This document shows, piece after piece, positions 18,757-28,596 of a stretch of DNA of 64,000 bases. This stretch comes from JALZCH01 sp036387135. Lineage in GTDB: Bacteria; Acidobacteriota; Blastocatellia; Pyrinomonadales; Pyrinomonadaceae. Under the pieces are notes generated by a model, which saw nothing but the letters and a program-made list of their open reading frames with translations, was not told where the DNA came from and searched no databases. A program made the translations under genes and the position numbers. The DNA lies in assembly GCA_036387135.1 (NCBI GenBank), contig DASVUH010000071.1, positions 157,797 through 221,796 on the forward strand, in the 5' to 3' direction. Each line of letters opens with the position of its first letter. Position 1 is the first letter of the stretch.

Positions 18757-19172
18757 ACTCTAAATTGTTAAAAAACTCGCTTGTGACAAATTTCTCTTGA
18801 GTTAAACGTCCGCCTGTGTTATAGTTTCTTCACTTAAACAAATCCCCCAAAATCCAGATACGACTAACTATTTGAGTCGCCGTTAATACGTTGCGCTATA
18901 GGTTTGTCTGCGATACGAATCGAGCAATTATCGGACTTAAGTTTTTCTCAAGTAATCCGCAAGCGTGCTTTGAGATGATGTTCGTATTGTTGCCGGAAGT
19001 GTTCTTAATGCCGACCTGAAGAGCGTTTATCGCTGATTGTTTTTTGCATTTGGTAAATGCAGGCGAGAATTTATAAACGCGGTTGAAGACAACAGTGACA
19101 ATGATTTGGCGGCTCGACGTAAAGCCGATTTAATTTAAATAATAAACAGTTTTTGAGGAAAGAATAAAAAAG
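18757..19172. other. Long leader region upstream of the second M36 protease
   Basis: The promoter at 18797-18825 predicts a 5' leader of about 340 nt before the ATG at 19173. The leader contains several potential hairpins, including gcatttggtaaatgc near 19047, but no riboswitch class that I recognise and no open frame with a good ribosome-binding site. The coding start is preceded by gaggaaag. Confidence 0.5.
18797..18825 (+). promoter_or_regulatory. Sigma70-type promoter of the dockerin/cohesin M36 protease
   Basis: TTGAGT (18797-18802) and TATAGT (18820-18825) are separated by 17 bp. Confidence 0.6.
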
Positions 19173-22100
19173 ATGAAAACCAGTTTTCCTTTGTTGTTTG
19201 ATAAACGATGGCGCTCATTGCTCGTCGGGCTGCTCGTTCCTTGTTTGGCGGTTGTTGGTTTGAGCATTACCGGGATCACCAGAGCGGGCGAAAAAGGCGA
19301 GATTAATTCGCAGAACGGCTTGTCGCCGATTGACGACCCGAATTTTCCTAAAGAATTCGACGTTCGCGCTTTTCACGGAACTCCGCGCGAAACTAATTTA
19401 ATTGACACCCCGAACGCAACGGCGCTGCCTCAGCCGACGGCGGTTCAACTGCGCGCTCTTAAGCGTTTGGGAAATGTATTGGGCTTGTTAAAACAGGTGA
19501 GTCTGGGTGTCTTAGTAGTGGACACTGACAAACTGCGGATCAGCTATAACGGTTTGACGGCGACGCCGCGGCATATTTTTAACCGCAACGGTTACTTATC
19601 GCAGCCGAGCAATTTACCGGCGGAAACGATTGCGCTCAACTTTATTAGTCAAAACCGCGCGCTTTTCCGTTTTACCGAAAACGATTTGAACGGTTTTAAA
19701 TTAATCAGCCGCGCAGTTTCCGACACCGGGACGACGACTCTGGTTTTCAATCAACAGATTAACGGCAAAACGGTTTACCGCGGCGATGTGATGGTGAACG
19801 TCGCCAAAAACGGACAAATCATCAATGTCGGCGGCGAAAGCTATCCGAATTTGACCGTCGCCAATTCGCCGACGATTTCGGCATCGCAAGCCGTCCAAAA
19901 CGCGGCGGCTGCGCTCGGCGTTAATAATTTCTCGCCGCAATCGCTCGGCAGCGCGCAGGTTTTAGTGACTTATGGGAATTTGACGCCGGAATACGTCGCG
20001 GGCGAAAAATTCAGCCGCGGCAGCTCCTTCGGCGACGACATTACCGTTTCGCAAGTGCTTTTCCCGATGGGCGCAACCGCTCGTCACGCTTACAAATTCA
20101 CGCTCACAACGCCGCAATATAACGGTATGGTGTGGCAGCATTTCGTTGACGCGCAGACCGGCACGACCTTGCGCCGCCATAGCTTGACGGCTTTTCAATC
20201 TTTCGGACCTCCGGGAGGCGGCAATGGCGTCGGGCGGCGCGGAACTTATCGTCCCGACGTGCAAAATATGGTCGAGGGTTTTAACAGCGCGGGAACGGCG
20301 CAGGGCAAAACCGTTGACACAGTGCCCGCTATGCTTTCCGGTTATTTGGGTTTCGGTCGTTCGACGCGCACCGGAACGAATGCGGGCAATTATGTTTACA
20401 CGGCGCCGACTTATGCAGGTAACTCTGGAGTTTTAGCTCGTGATGCCGGACGCGGATTCAGATACGGTCAGGCTGTCGGGCGCATCGAATTCGGGCTGCC
20501 GTGGAACAACAATACGCCGCGCCCGACTTTTACGCACGCCGAGCTGCCGGGACTTCTCGGACAAATCACACGCGGTTTCCCCGATGCCACCAATCCGACG
20601 AGCGCGTCGCCTTTCGGTTGGTTTTATCTTCCAACGGACAATAATCAGCCTAATTCCGAAATCACCACGTCGAATGCAAACCGCACGACTACGCGCGCGC
20701 TCGGCTACACAATATCGGCGGAAGCTGAGACGCGCAACAAGGTCAATTCCGCCAATTCGCCCGCGGGCAACGGAACTCAGCCGTTTTCGGCTGACCTGAC
20801 GACGCTTCCGGGTATCGTTGAATTGCCGGACGGACGCGATCTGACTTCGGTTTATCAATCGAAATACACTGAAGGCAACAACGTATTAACTTCCGATGAC
20901 CGCGCTGACGATGAGGAAACGACGCAGGGTATCAAAGGCTATTCGCCCAATCGTCAATTTACAGCCGGATATTTTGATTACCATGCCGATTATGAATACG
21001 GCACCGCAAACGCCGCCACAAATGCGATTCCGACTAGCGCCAACCCCGACGTTTTCGGCGGGACGGTTTCGCTTTTCTACTTTAATAATGTTCTCCACGA
21101 TTACTTGTACGAGATCGGCTTTACCGAGCAGTTCTGGAATTTCCAGATGGATAATTTCGGCAAAGGAGGCGCGGGCGGCGATTATGTAATCGCGCAGGCG
21201 CAAGACGCTTCCGGCACGGATAACGCTAATTTTTCAACGCCCGAAGACGGCACCCCGTCTAAAATGCAAATGTATCTTTTCACCGAAAGCACTTTCCGCC
21301 GTTCGGACGGATCGTTTGATTTCGACGTGGTCGCTCATGAGCTTTATCACGGCGTTTCAAATCGTTCTGCGGGCAAAGGCGGCACGGGCTGTCTCGGCAT
21401 CACGCTGGTCGGCGAAGCGGGCGGAATGGGCGAAGGCTGGGGCGATTTTATCGCCGCTTCGATGACTGACGACGACGTTGCGGGCGATTTTGTCACAGGA
21501 CAATTGGACATCGGAATCCGTCGCCTGCCGATGACGAATTACCGCTGGTCTTACGGCGCGGTTGATAATCGAACGTTCGACGTGCGCCGCACAAATCCGA
21601 CAATTGGAACCACACCCGATTTGCAAAATCCAACGTCTCAAGCTAACCCGTTCGCGGTTCACTCTATTGGCGAGCTGTGGTCTTCGACGCTCTGGGATAT
21701 GCGCGAGCTGCTGATTATGAAGCAAAAAGTAAACGGCGATTTTCCGGGCGTTTTCTTTGACGGAGATCGTCGTCTGGGCGGCGGCGCGACCTTTTATATC
21801 GGCGAGCGTCAGGTGACATCGAAAGACGCATTTCACCCGATTAATTATCGCCCGGAATTTAATTCGACTGTTCCGGCGACACCGCCGAACACACTGCCGG
21901 TTCCTAATATTCTGCCCGAACATTTTGTTCGTCCCGGTTTGATTGCAGCGGAAAACGCCGCCAATCCGAATCGCAACGGAGAGTTGGCGACGGCTGTCGC
22001 CAATGCCGGACGGCTCGCCGACCGGCTTGTTCTGCGCGGCTTGCAGCTTGCTCCGTGCAATCCGTCGTTTGTCGAAATGCGCGACTCGATTCTCGCGGCT

Positions 22101-24719
22101 GACCGCGAAATTACGGGCGGCGAAAACCAGGCAATTATCTGGCGCGTATTCGCCAGCCACGGCGTCGGCGAGGAAGCTCGCTCGACCGGCGGCACAGGCG
22201 GCACTGACGCCAACGGCGCAGCGCAAAGCGCGCCGACAGTTGTTGAAAACTTTGACGTTCCGGTTGATGTCGAAGAGTGTGAAACGGCAGGACCGCTTCC
22301 GGCACCGACGTTCGTTTTGGCAAACAACGCGGCAAATTCGGTAACCGTCACGATTACAGCGCAAGCGGGCGCGGCGCAATACGTCATTGCACGCAGCTCA
22401 AATCAAAACGGACCGTTTACGACAATTGCGACCATTCCGGGTAATCAAACGACTTACACGGATACGGATAACGGCGATAACCTGACTTTGGTTAAAGATA
22501 AAACTTATTATTATCAGGTGCGCTCGGCGCGCAATTCGCTCTGCGTCGGCGTCGCGTCCGTTAACTCTGTAACAATCAACATCGGCAATCCGCCGAATCC
22601 GGCTCCGGTTTTCTCAGGCGCGGCGACGGTCGTTGATCCGCGTCAAAACAATAAACTAATCATAAATTGGTCGCCGGCAACGTCGCTCAATCCGACCGCC
22701 GACATCGTTTACGACATTTATCGCGTCAGTTCGATTACTACGCCAAATGGCGGTCAAGCAGATAGCACCACCGCTCCGACGTTCGCGCCGACAGCCGCTA
22801 ACCGCATCACGCCGGAAGCGGGCATCACCGGAACCTCGTACACCGACACCAATTCAACGCTCGGACTGACGCTCGGACAAGTGTATTACTACATTGTTCA
22901 GGCTCGCGACAAAAACAACAATAAAAAAGACACGTTCAACACCGGCAACACCGCTGCAAAATTCAGCGCGCCGACATCAAACGCGGTTACGGCAACGCCG
23001 TTTGCAATTGAAAATTTTGAAAACGCGACCGCCAATATTCGGTTCGCTCCGCCTCTGACGGATCAGGCGACCGCGAATAACACGACGCCCATCTGGCAGC
23101 GATTAACCGGCGCTCAAATGCTGGCGGAGCAATCGCTTGCGCAAACGGCTGTGATGTTTGCGCCGAACATTGACGTTTTGCCGGAAACGGGCGGCGGAAA
23201 CAGCGATTTTTCAGCAATCGTCGGACCGTTGACGCTTTCGCCGACGTCGGTGCTTGAATTCGATTCGCGTTTCGTCACCGAATTCGGGTTTGACGGCGGC
23301 GTGATGGAAGTCGCGCTCGGCGCGCCTGCCTTTAATTCGCAGGTCTATCCCGACAACGCGACGACTTACGACCTGAATTATTTCCTTATTGAAAACGGGT
23401 ATCTCGGGAAATTGGACGGCACGCTCGCGGGTCCCGTTATTCTCTCGACGCTGCAAGGTCGTTACGCCTTCACCGGAACGAGAGACACCAAGCGGGTTCG
23501 CGCCGCGCTCGGCAACTTTGCTCCTGGCGGACAACTAAACCCGACAAATCAGTCGGTTTATCTACGATTTCGGATGACTTCAGACCTCGGAACGTCGCCG
23601 GGCGCGGGCAGCGGCTGGTATATTGATAATCTTGTCATCAATAATTACAATCCGAGCCTCGATATAGCCGGTGTTGTCCGTTACGGAACTGATTCACAGA
23701 AACTTGTGCCGGACGTGTCCGTAGCAGTCACTTCAGGCTCACCTTCCGTTTCTGCTACGACAAATGCGGCGGGAGCTTACTTGCTGACAGGCTTAACGGC
23801 AGGCGAAGATTACACGGTTACTCCGACAAAAACCGGAGACGCAAACGGCATCTCTCCGTTTGACGCGACGCTCATCTTGCGTCACGTTGCTGCCAACGGA
23901 GCGGGACCGAATGCCTTAAACCCAAATCAACAAAGGGCTGCCGACACAAGCGCCGATGGAAACATTACTCCTTTTGATGCAACGCTGATTTTGCGTTATG
24001 TGGCGGGAAACGGATCAAATGCCAATACCGGACAAACCGGCAATTGGAAGTTCGATCCGGTCTCTAAGCCATATCAAGACTTAAGCGGCTCGTTCTTAAA
24101 CGAGAACTACACCGCTATACTGCTCGGCGATATTAATGGAAGCTGGACGCCAACCAATTCCCCTCCGACTGAAGCTGAGGAATCGGCTCGCTTGGAACAA
24201 GGCGAAACTATTGCCGTTGCGCGCCGGGTGAAAACCGACATTCAGGCGGAAACGGACGGCGCGCCAATGCAAGTGTCGCTCCCGACCGACATTTCCGCCG
24301 CGCCCGGCGACACTGTGATAATTCCGATTATGGTTGCTAGTGAAGCAAAAACGCGGATTTCCGGTTATGCGGTTGATGTCGAGTTCGATCCGAACGTGTT
24401 ACGCCCGGATTTTGCAAATCCGGTGGACACAAGCGACACGCTGACGACGAGCAGCTTTTCCGTATCCGCCGACGCCCTAACCGCCGACAACCGGATCGGC
24501 ATCTCGGCTGCGGGCGGCGCGGCGCTTGTTAAAGGTTCGGGCACGCTCGTTAAGCTGCGGTTTAAGGTTGTCGGAACGCCAAACAACGCTTCGAGCAGCA
24601 CAGCTTTAACGCGGACTCGGTTGATGTTTGAGGACACGAGCGGCAGACAAGTCGCGGCGACAGCCAGCGACGGATTATTCACAATGACACCGCGAGCAAT
24701 CGGAACTAAACGCAGTTAA
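19173..24719 (+). CDS. Giant M36 metalloprotease with Fn3-like, dockerin-like and cohesin-like domains
   Basis: The 1848-residue exported protein has a signal segment (about residues 12-36), an FTP propeptide region, and the fungalysin zinc site His722/His726 in HELYHG with Glu754 in EGWGD. Two fibronectin-III-like modules (about 1050-1270), a jelly-roll region (about 1285-1490) and a carboxypeptidase regulatory-like domain (about 1493-1550) follow. Residues about 1553-1625 contain two dockerin-type repeats, each with D-x-[ND]-x-I-[ST]-P-F-D and ATLILR. The end (about 1699-1840) resembles a cohesin domain (PGDTVIIPI, YAVDVEFDP, LVKLRFKV). Such a chain could dock to partners or self-assemble. 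It has its own promoter and a strong terminator, and precedes a TonB-dependent receptor. Confidence 0.9.
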   Translation: MKTSFPLLFDKRWRSLLVGLLVPCLAVVGLSITGITRAGEKGEINSQNGLSPIDDPNFPKEFDVRAFHGTPRETNLIDTPNATALPQPTAVQLRALKRLGNVLGLLKQVSLGVLVVDTDKLRISYNGLTATPRHIFNRNGYLSQPSNLPAETIALNFISQNRALFRFTENDLNGFKLISRAVSDTGTTTLVFNQQINGKTVYRGDVMVNVAKNGQIINVGGESYPNLTVANSPTISASQAVQNAAAALGVNNFSPQSLGSAQVLVTYGNLTPEYVAGEKFSRGSSFGDDITVSQVLFPMGATARHAYKFTLTTPQYNGMVWQHFVDAQTGTTLRRHSLTAFQSFGPPGGGNGVGRRGTYRPDVQNMVEGFNSAGTAQGKTVDTVPAMLSGYLGFGRSTRTGTNAGNYVYTAPTYAGNSGVLARDAGRGFRYGQAVGRIEFGLPWNNNTPRPTFTHAELPGLLGQITRGFPDATNPTSASPFGWFYLPTDNNQPNSEITTSNANRTTTRALGYTISAEAETRNKVNSANSPAGNGTQPFSADLTTLPGIVELPDGRDLTSVYQSKYTEGNNVLTSDDRADDEETTQGIKGYSPNRQFTAGYFDYHADYEYGTANAATNAIPTSANPDVFGGTVSLFYFNNVLHDYLYEIGFTEQFWNFQMDNFGKGGAGGDYVIAQAQDASGTDNANFSTPEDGTPSKMQMYLFTESTFRRSDGSFDFDVVAHELYHGVSNRSAGKGGTGCLGITLVGEAGGMGEGWGDFIAASMTDDDVAGDFVTGQLDIGIRRLPMTNYRWSYGAVDNRTFDVRRTNPTIGTTPDLQNPTSQANPFAVHSIGELWSSTLWDMRELLIMKQKVNGDFPGVFFDGDRRLGGGATFYIGERQVTSKDAFHPINYRPEFNSTVPATPPNTLPVPNILPEHFVRPGLIAAENAANPNRNGELATAVANAGRLADRLVLRGLQLAPCNPSFVEMRDSILAADREITGGENQAIIWRVFASHGVGEEARSTGGTGGTDANGAAQSAPTVVENFDVPVDVEECETAGPLPAPTFVLANNAANSVTVTITAQAGAAQYVIARSSNQNGPFTTIATIPGNQTTYTDTDNGDNLTLVKDKTYYYQVRSARNSLCVGVASVNSVTINIGNPPNPAPVFSGAATVVDPRQNNKLIINWSPATSLNPTADIVYDIYRVSSITTPNGGQADSTTAPTFAPTAANRITPEAGITGTSYTDTNSTLGLTLGQVYYYIVQARDKNNNKKDTFNTGNTAAKFSAPTSNAVTATPFAIENFENATANIRFAPPLTDQATANNTTPIWQRLTGAQMLAEQSLAQTAVMFAPNIDVLPETGGGNSDFSAIVGPLTLSPTSVLEFDSRFVTEFGFDGGVMEVALGAPAFNSQVYPDNATTYDLNYFLIENGYLGKLDGTLAGPVILSTLQGRYAFTGTRDTKRVRAALGNFAPGGQLNPTNQSVYLRFRMTSDLGTSPGAGSGWYIDNLVINNYNPSLDIAGVVRYGTDSQKLVPDVSVAVTSGSPSVSATTNAAGAYLLTGLTAGEDYTVTPTKTGDANGISPFDATLILRHVAANGAGPNALNPNQQRAADTSADGNITPFDATLILRYVAGNGSNANTGQTGNWKFDPVSKPYQDLSGSFLNENYTAILLGDINGSWTPTNSPPTEAEESARLEQGETIAVARRVKTDIQAETDGAPMQVSLPTDISAAPGDTVIIPIMVASEAKTRISGYAVDVEFDPNVLRPDFANPVDTSDTLTTSSFSVSADALTADNRIGISAAGGAALVKGSGTLVKLRFKVVGTPNNASSSTALTRTRLMFEDTSGRQVAATASDGLFTMTPRAIGTKRS

Positions 24720-24744
24720 GAGGCTTTAAGTGAAGCTGAATTTG

Positions 24745-24807
24745 ACCGCCAGGCAGTTACGAAGAATTCATTCAGCAATGTTTTCTTCGCTCTGCCTGGC
24801 GGTTTTG
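24745..24807 (+). terminator. Rho-independent terminator of the M36/cohesin gene
   Basis: accgccaggcag (24745-24756) pairs exactly with ctgcctggcggt (24792-24803), followed by tttgttt, about 25 bp after the stop codon. Confidence 0.8.
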
Positions 24808-25062
24808 TTTCCAAAATTATTTTGCTTCGCAGCATTTTATACGGAAATAAAAAAGCGGATGTAACGCCGTCCCTTCAGCGTTACATTTAATACACTTATC
24901 TTTTTATTTTCGTATAAAATCACAAATTGGTTTACCGAAGAAAAACTGGCAAATACCGAATTCGTATGAATTATATAAAAAGTTGACGCTAACGGGTTTA
25001 GCTTATAAAGTTAGATTGTTCTCCGAGCAAATATTGTAGATTTAAGTTAATTGATTTCTTTT
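24808..25062. other. Upstream region of the TonB-dependent receptor
   Basis: This region contains a small inverted repeat (atgtaacgc/gcgttacat around 24858-24887). There is also a possible promoter, TTGACG (24983-24988) with TATAAA (25004-25009), but the spacer is only 15 bp, so the call is weak. No other feature was seen. Confidence 0.35.
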
Positions 25063-27777
25063 ATGAAAAACGCAATTTTTATTTCAATCGCGCTCATCAT
25101 TCTTTTATCCGTCGCCGGAATGGCGCAAACAACAAACCGAATTTACGGCACCGTAAAAGACCCGAATGGAGCATCGCTGCCTTCGGCGACTGTTGTTTTG
25201 AGCAATAAAACCATTCAAACCGACCGCACCGCGAGCACGGATCCTAACGGAAATTTTGTTTTTGAAACGGTCGCGCCGGGTAATTACGTATTGCGCGTTT
25301 CCGCTCAGGGTTTTTCGCAGTTGACGCTGCCCGTTCAACTCAAAGCGGGCGAGGCGAAATCTTTTGATGTAACGCTCGCCATCGAACAGCCGCAGGCGGT
25401 CGTGACTGCTGAAATCGGCAATGTCGTCGAGCGGCAAAACGTCCCGCAGGCGGTCAATCTCATCGGTGAGCAGAGAATCATGGAACGAGCCGAATCCGTT
25501 CTGGCGCAAGCCGCACAAGAAGAAGCGGGCGTTAATTTGCAGCGCACCAGTCCGACCATCGGCAGTATTTTCGTGCGTGGACTTGTCGGCGGCAAAGTCA
25601 ATGTTTTCGTGGACGGCGTGCGTTTTACGACGGGAGCGCAGCGCGGCGGAATCAATACGTTTTTCAATCTCAACGAGCCGACCGGGCTGCAATCAATCGA
25701 GATTTTGCGCGGTTCCAGCAGCGGCGTCTACGGCTCGGACGCGCTCGGCGGGACTGTCAGCTTAATCACCAAAAATCCGGTTCTCGGAGACAAAACGCCC
25801 GAATTTCACGGAGAATTTAACACCAATTTTAACAGCGCCGACCGCTCTTTCGGCGGCTCGACTCTGTTTAGCTACGGCACGCAGCGGCTCGGTGGTTATG
25901 TCAATCTTGCCGCGCGGCGCATCAACACTATGCGTCCGGCGCGCGGGATTGATACGCATTCGGCGATAACTCGCTTTTTGGGTTTGCCGTCAAACATTAC
26001 AGGCAAGGAACGTTTGCCCGACACCGCTTTTACACAATACGGCGGCTCGGCGCGGCTCAATTTCTCGCCGCGCGAAGACCAGCAATTTGTTTTCAGTTAT
26101 CAGCGCAGTCAGCAGGACGGCGGAAAGCGCTATGACCAACTGCTCGGCGGCGACGGCAATTTAATCGCCGATTTACGCAACTTGATGCTTGATTTCGGCT
26201 ATGTCCGCTACGTTAAGCAAAAATTTCTCGGTTTCGACAGCGTGAATTTAACGGCTTCCGTCAACAGCCAGCGCGAAGAGCGCGTTAATCAAGGCGGACA
26301 AGGCGATCCGTTCGGCGGAATTACACACCAATACGAGCGAACGACCGCTACAGGTTTTTCGTTTTTCCTCGATAAAAATTTGCCGTACAGAAATTCGTTT
26401 CTTTTCGGCGGCGACATTTACCGCGAAAAAGTCAATTCTCCGGCTTACACCTTGAATCCGGGCACAAACGTTGCCACACTTTCCCGCCCGCGCATTCCCG
26501 ACAATTCACGCTACATTTTGGGCGGCGCTTTCGTGCAAAACGCATGGCAGGCAATTCCCGACCGTTTGAGAATTTCCGGTTCTCTGCGTTATAACGTAGC
26601 GAGCTACAAAGTCCGCGCAGCGGATAGCCCGGTCGTTGCCGGTCTTAGATTGTGGAACGATGACAGCCTGCGCGTCGGAGATTTTTCTGGACGAATCGGT
26701 GCTGTCGTTAGAGTCGTTGACCAATTTCGTGTCGCCGCCAGCTACGCTCGCGGCTTTCGCGCGCCGAATATCACCGATTTGGGAACTCTAGGATTAACCG
26801 GCGATGGTTTTGAAGTTGATTACACGGCGGCTAACAATTTGGGCGGAATAATCGGAACGAACGCCGGAAACGATGCGGTTTCGACCGGAATTCCCGTTTC
26901 CCGCCAGCGTTCCGAAATTACGGATAACTACGATTTGAGCCTGCGCTACGGCAATCGCCGATTTGAAACCGAAGCCACTGTTTTTCTAATTGATTTCCGC
27001 GACTCGATCACCAAACAAGCGCTGATTTTGCCGCAAGGCGCGGTCGGCAGATTTTTGGGCGACCAGCCTATCACGAGCCAGCTCGCCAACGGAGTCGTTT
27101 TCGTGCCGCTTTCGACAGCTCCGGTTTTGGTGCGATCAAATTTCTCCCAAGCCCAAATTTACGGTTTTGAATACGAGTTGGAAGCGCGTTTGACTAATCA
27201 ATTAAAGTTCACCGGCAATTACACTTATATTCGGGCAAAAGACAAGGCGACTGGTTTGCCGCCGAATATCGAAGGTGGAACTCCGCCCCCGACCGCATTT
27301 TTGAGCTTGCGGTATGATCCGGCTGGAAAGCCATTTTGGGTTGAGTTTTATTCGACGCTCGCTTCGCGTCAAGATCGTTTATCTTCGCTCGATCTGTCGG
27401 ACAGAAGAACCGGGGCGACCCGCTCGCGAGCGCAAATCGCGAATTTCATCCGGCGGGGCGCGTGCGTTCGCGGTTTATCGGTCAACACAAGCGGAACCGG
27501 CTGCGGCAATGCTGCGGGAAATTATATTTTGATTCCTACGGGCGAAACTATCACTCAAGTGCAAAATCGAGTTCTCGGCACAGCCAACGCTTTGCCGCTC
27601 TTCACAGCTTTGCCCGGCTATGGAATCATCAACTTGCGCGGCGCAATTCGTTACGGCGAGAACTCGCAGATTTTTCTGGCGTTTGAAAACATTTTAGACC
27701 AGCCCTACCGCAACCCGAGCTGGGGCGTTGACGGACCGGGACGCAGCGTAACGGTTCGTTATCAATACAAATTTTAA
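25063..27777 (+). CDS. TonB-dependent outer-membrane receptor with N-terminal regulatory domain
   Basis: The ATG at 25063 is preferred to the TTG at 25051 because it begins a normal signal peptide (MKNAIF...GMAQ). The roughly 904-residue product has a carboxypeptidase regulatory-like domain (about residues 24-105), a plug domain (about 115-225, with VFVDGVR and GSDALGGTVSLITK) and a beta-barrel ending in the aromatic YQYKF. It would import a large substrate or metal complex across the outer membrane using TonB/ExbBD energy, none of which is encoded here. Its position after a giant secreted protease suggests uptake of digestion products, but that link is an inference from adjacency. Confidence 0.93.
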   Translation: MKNAIFISIALIILLSVAGMAQTTNRIYGTVKDPNGASLPSATVVLSNKTIQTDRTASTDPNGNFVFETVAPGNYVLRVSAQGFSQLTLPVQLKAGEAKSFDVTLAIEQPQAVVTAEIGNVVERQNVPQAVNLIGEQRIMERAESVLAQAAQEEAGVNLQRTSPTIGSIFVRGLVGGKVNVFVDGVRFTTGAQRGGINTFFNLNEPTGLQSIEILRGSSSGVYGSDALGGTVSLITKNPVLGDKTPEFHGEFNTNFNSADRSFGGSTLFSYGTQRLGGYVNLAARRINTMRPARGIDTHSAITRFLGLPSNITGKERLPDTAFTQYGGSARLNFSPREDQQFVFSYQRSQQDGGKRYDQLLGGDGNLIADLRNLMLDFGYVRYVKQKFLGFDSVNLTASVNSQREERVNQGGQGDPFGGITHQYERTTATGFSFFLDKNLPYRNSFLFGGDIYREKVNSPAYTLNPGTNVATLSRPRIPDNSRYILGGAFVQNAWQAIPDRLRISGSLRYNVASYKVRAADSPVVAGLRLWNDDSLRVGDFSGRIGAVVRVVDQFRVAASYARGFRAPNITDLGTLGLTGDGFEVDYTAANNLGGIIGTNAGNDAVSTGIPVSRQRSEITDNYDLSLRYGNRRFETEATVFLIDFRDSITKQALILPQGAVGRFLGDQPITSQLANGVVFVPLSTAPVLVRSNFSQAQIYGFEYELEARLTNQLKFTGNYTYIRAKDKATGLPPNIEGGTPPPTAFLSLRYDPAGKPFWVEFYSTLASRQDRLSSLDLSDRRTGATRSRAQIANFIRRGACVRGLSVNTSGTGCGNAAGNYILIPTGETITQVQNRVLGTANALPLFTALPGYGIINLRGAIRYGENSQIFLAFENILDQPYRNPSWGVDGPGRSVTVRYQYKF

Positions 27778-27805
27778 AAAAATAGCGACGTGAAAAGGAA
27801 ACTTC

Positions 27806-28237
27806 GTGGAAAACCTAGACGCTTATTTAGATAAATTTAGTGAAAGCGGCAGGCGTATATTAGAAGGTGCGCTCGACGAAACGCGCCGACGCGAGCAGAA
27901 TCATATTTCACCCGAACATATTTTGTATATGTTGATGACAGAAGAAACCGATTTGTTTGATTCAACAATGCGCAATCTTTCATTCGACCCGCAGGAAGTT
28001 CGACTTGCCATTGAAAAACGACTTGAAAATAGCTATCGGTATATAGGCAAAGGTTTTCGCATCGCGCCTGAAACAACCGAAATTTTCAAATATTCGATAG
28101 ACCAAGCGCGTTCAAAAGGTCGTCGAACTATCGAAGCCAGAGATTTGTGCTTTGTTTTTGCCACCGATAAATATAAGTTGTTGGACGATATTTTGAAGAA
28201 TCCTGAAGGTCAGGATTCTGCGTTTGGAAATCGTTAA
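27806..28237 (+). CDS. Solitary Clp-N (ClpA/ClpC repeat) domain protein
   Basis: The 143-residue protein starts at a GTG preceded by aaaagga. It contains two helical repeats typical of the Clp N-domain: FSESGRRILEGALDETRRREQNHISPEHILYML and, after a linker, FKYSIDQARSKGRRTIEARDLCFVF. There is no AAA+ domain, so it cannot unfold substrates itself; free Clp-N proteins can act as adaptors or decoys for ClpC/ClpB-type unfoldases. It lies 28 bp after the receptor gene, and an attC-like palindrome begins about 10 bp after its stop codon. It could therefore be a captured cassette gene, although no matching left boundary box was found. Confidence 0.75.
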   Translation: MENLDAYLDKFSESGRRILEGALDETRRREQNHISPEHILYMLMTEETDLFDSTMRNLSFDPQEVRLAIEKRLENSYRYIGKGFRIAPETTEIFKYSIDQARSKGRRTIEARDLCFVFATDKYKLLDDILKNPEGQDSAFGNR

Positions 28238-28246
28238 AATAATGCC

Positions 28247-28360
28247 GCATATAACAATTTAATGGACGTGAGGGCGCGCACAGCGACTCTTTAAAACGGT
28301 CTTTGGCTTCTTTCGGCTTTCATGCAACCGTTTTGCTCTACGTCATCTCAATCGTTCGAT
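28247..28360 (+). repeat. attC-like imperfect palindrome A
   Basis: The 5' arm begins GCATATAAC (28247-28255) then aatttaatggacgtgag. The 3' arm ends ctacgtcatctcaatc followed by GTTCGAT (28354-28360). The arms are complementary with an extra base in the 5' arm, and an inner stem pairs aaaacggt with accgtttt. The 3' arm matches those of sites B and C. Confidence 0.6.
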
Positions 28361-28596
28361 GTCTAAAAAATCAATCGTATGCAAGACTCGTTCAGCATAA
28401 TTAGTGTCTGGCACGGACATACGGCAAGCTCATTCGACGAGCCTCGCCGTTCAATACAAGGCGCTTATATCCGGCGCGAAACACAATCCGGCGTTAACCT
28501 GACTAAGCGGATGCTCCCCGAAACTCTCGCCGGCATCAGTCCGCTTGTGAAGTATGCATTAGCCGTCTGATAGGCATTAGATTCCGATTGATTGCA
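28361..28596. other. Accessory intergenic region with possible fourth palindrome
   Basis: This stretch has no convincing gene. Around 28490-28565 the sequence gcgttaacctgactaagcgg and the later tccgcttgtgaagtatgc form an imperfect palindrome resembling a further attC-like site, but its outer boxes (GTTAAC and ATTAGCC) do not match each other. A short open frame at 28379-28570 has no ribosome-binding site or recognisable product. Confidence 0.35.

Noticed and set aside
18826..19172. Possible riboswitch in the protease leader
   Set aside because: No known aptamer consensus was recognised; the region is reported only as a long leader.
21357..22379. Long antisense open frame of 340 codons inside the second M36 gene
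   Set aside because: It is arginine/cysteine rich, has no recognisable motif or ribosome-binding site, and is the mirror of a GC-biased coding strand.
28379..28570. 63-codon open frame upstream of the nitrilase gene
   Set aside because: It has no ribosome-binding site and overlaps a palindrome; no protein-like composition.
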